Of a stretch of DNA of 5,849 nt, positions 5,793-5,849 are shown piece by piece. Numbering within the stretch: position 1 is the first letter of the stretch; each line of letters starts with the position of its first letter. The translations under genes and the position numbers were made by a program. Under the pieces are notes generated by a model. That model was not told the origin of the DNA and made no database searches. It saw only the letters and a list, made by a program, of their open reading frames with translations. The stretch is from Gammaproteobacteria bacterium (GTDB taxonomy: Bacteria > Pseudomonadota > Gammaproteobacteria > Chromatiales > Chromatiaceae). The DNA lies in the NCBI GenBank assembly GCA_030621975.1, contig JAUXGQ010000137.1, positions 1 to 5,849 of the forward strand, in the 5' to 3' direction.

Positions 5793-5849
5793 TTACTTGG
5801 CGACGTCCGGCGTTTCGGTGATCAGCCCGACACTGGGCGCGCCACCGGC
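5793..5849 (-). CDS. tolR: TolR C-terminal end (cut by window edge)
   Basis: The last 18 codons and TAA stop of the gene preceding tolA are visible. They read AGGAPSVGLITETPDVAK, close to the SVGL-[MVI]-TEP ending usual in TolR, an ExbD-like inner-membrane protein that works with TolQ as the proton-driven motor for TolA. The position directly before tolA, with a single base between stop and start, supports the call. The membrane helix and the motor aspartate are outside the window. Confidence 0.88.
   Translation of the reverse strand, partial: AGGAPSVGLITETPDVAK

Noticed and set aside
5105..5821. Long plus-strand open frame rich in Leu, Phe and Arg, opposite tolA
   Set aside because: It is the mirror of the Lys/Glu/Ala/Arg codons of the TolA helix, which seldom give stop codons on the other strand. 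It has no family features and the minus-strand gene is certain.

Overview
The window comes from a gammaproteobacterial chromosome of moderately high GC. It covers the 3' part of the tol-pal cell-envelope operon, followed by two queuosine/preQ0 genes and a tRNA-Lys gene, all on the minus strand. Read in the direction of transcription the order is tolR (last 18 codons only), tolA, tolB, pal, cpoB, queE, queC, tRNA-Lys(UUU), then the first 61 codons of a transposase/integrase-like gene cut by the window edge. From memory, the order pal-cpoB-queE-queC-tRNA-Lys is the one found in Pseudomonas and related gammaproteobacteria. The proteins do not let me name a genus.

Envelope part (5849 down to 2119): tolR, tolA, tolB, pal and cpoB are tightly packed, with gaps of 1 to 16 bases and an ATGA overlap between tolB and pal, as expected for one transcript. 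TolA is the inner-membrane, periplasm-spanning link driven by TolQR. TolB is the periplasmic six-bladed propeller. Pal is the outer-membrane lipoprotein that grips peptidoglycan. CpoB is the periplasmic coiled-coil/TPR partner that connects Tol-Pal to septal peptidoglycan synthesis.

quePart (1881 down to 563): after a 237-base spacer come queE and queC, sharing an ATGA stop/start overlap. QueE makes 7-carboxy-7-deazaguanine and QueC turns it into preQ0, on the route to queuosine in tRNA. The spacer upstream of queE and the spacer downstream of queC each hold a pair of inverted GTAG-headed palindromes, a REP/BIME-like repeat family. These are the most unusual structures in the window. A third, weaker hairpin of similar look lies beside the upstream pair.

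Edge part (362 down to 1): a complete tRNA-Lys with encoded CCA and its own sigma70-like promoter is followed, 93 bases beyond its 3' end, by a minus-strand open frame resembling the N-terminus of DDE integrase/transposase proteins. tRNA-Lys genes in this setting are known island-insertion sites in Pseudomonas, so the window edge may be the start of accessory DNA. I saw no CRISPR array, origin, riboswitch or clearly new multi-gene system.
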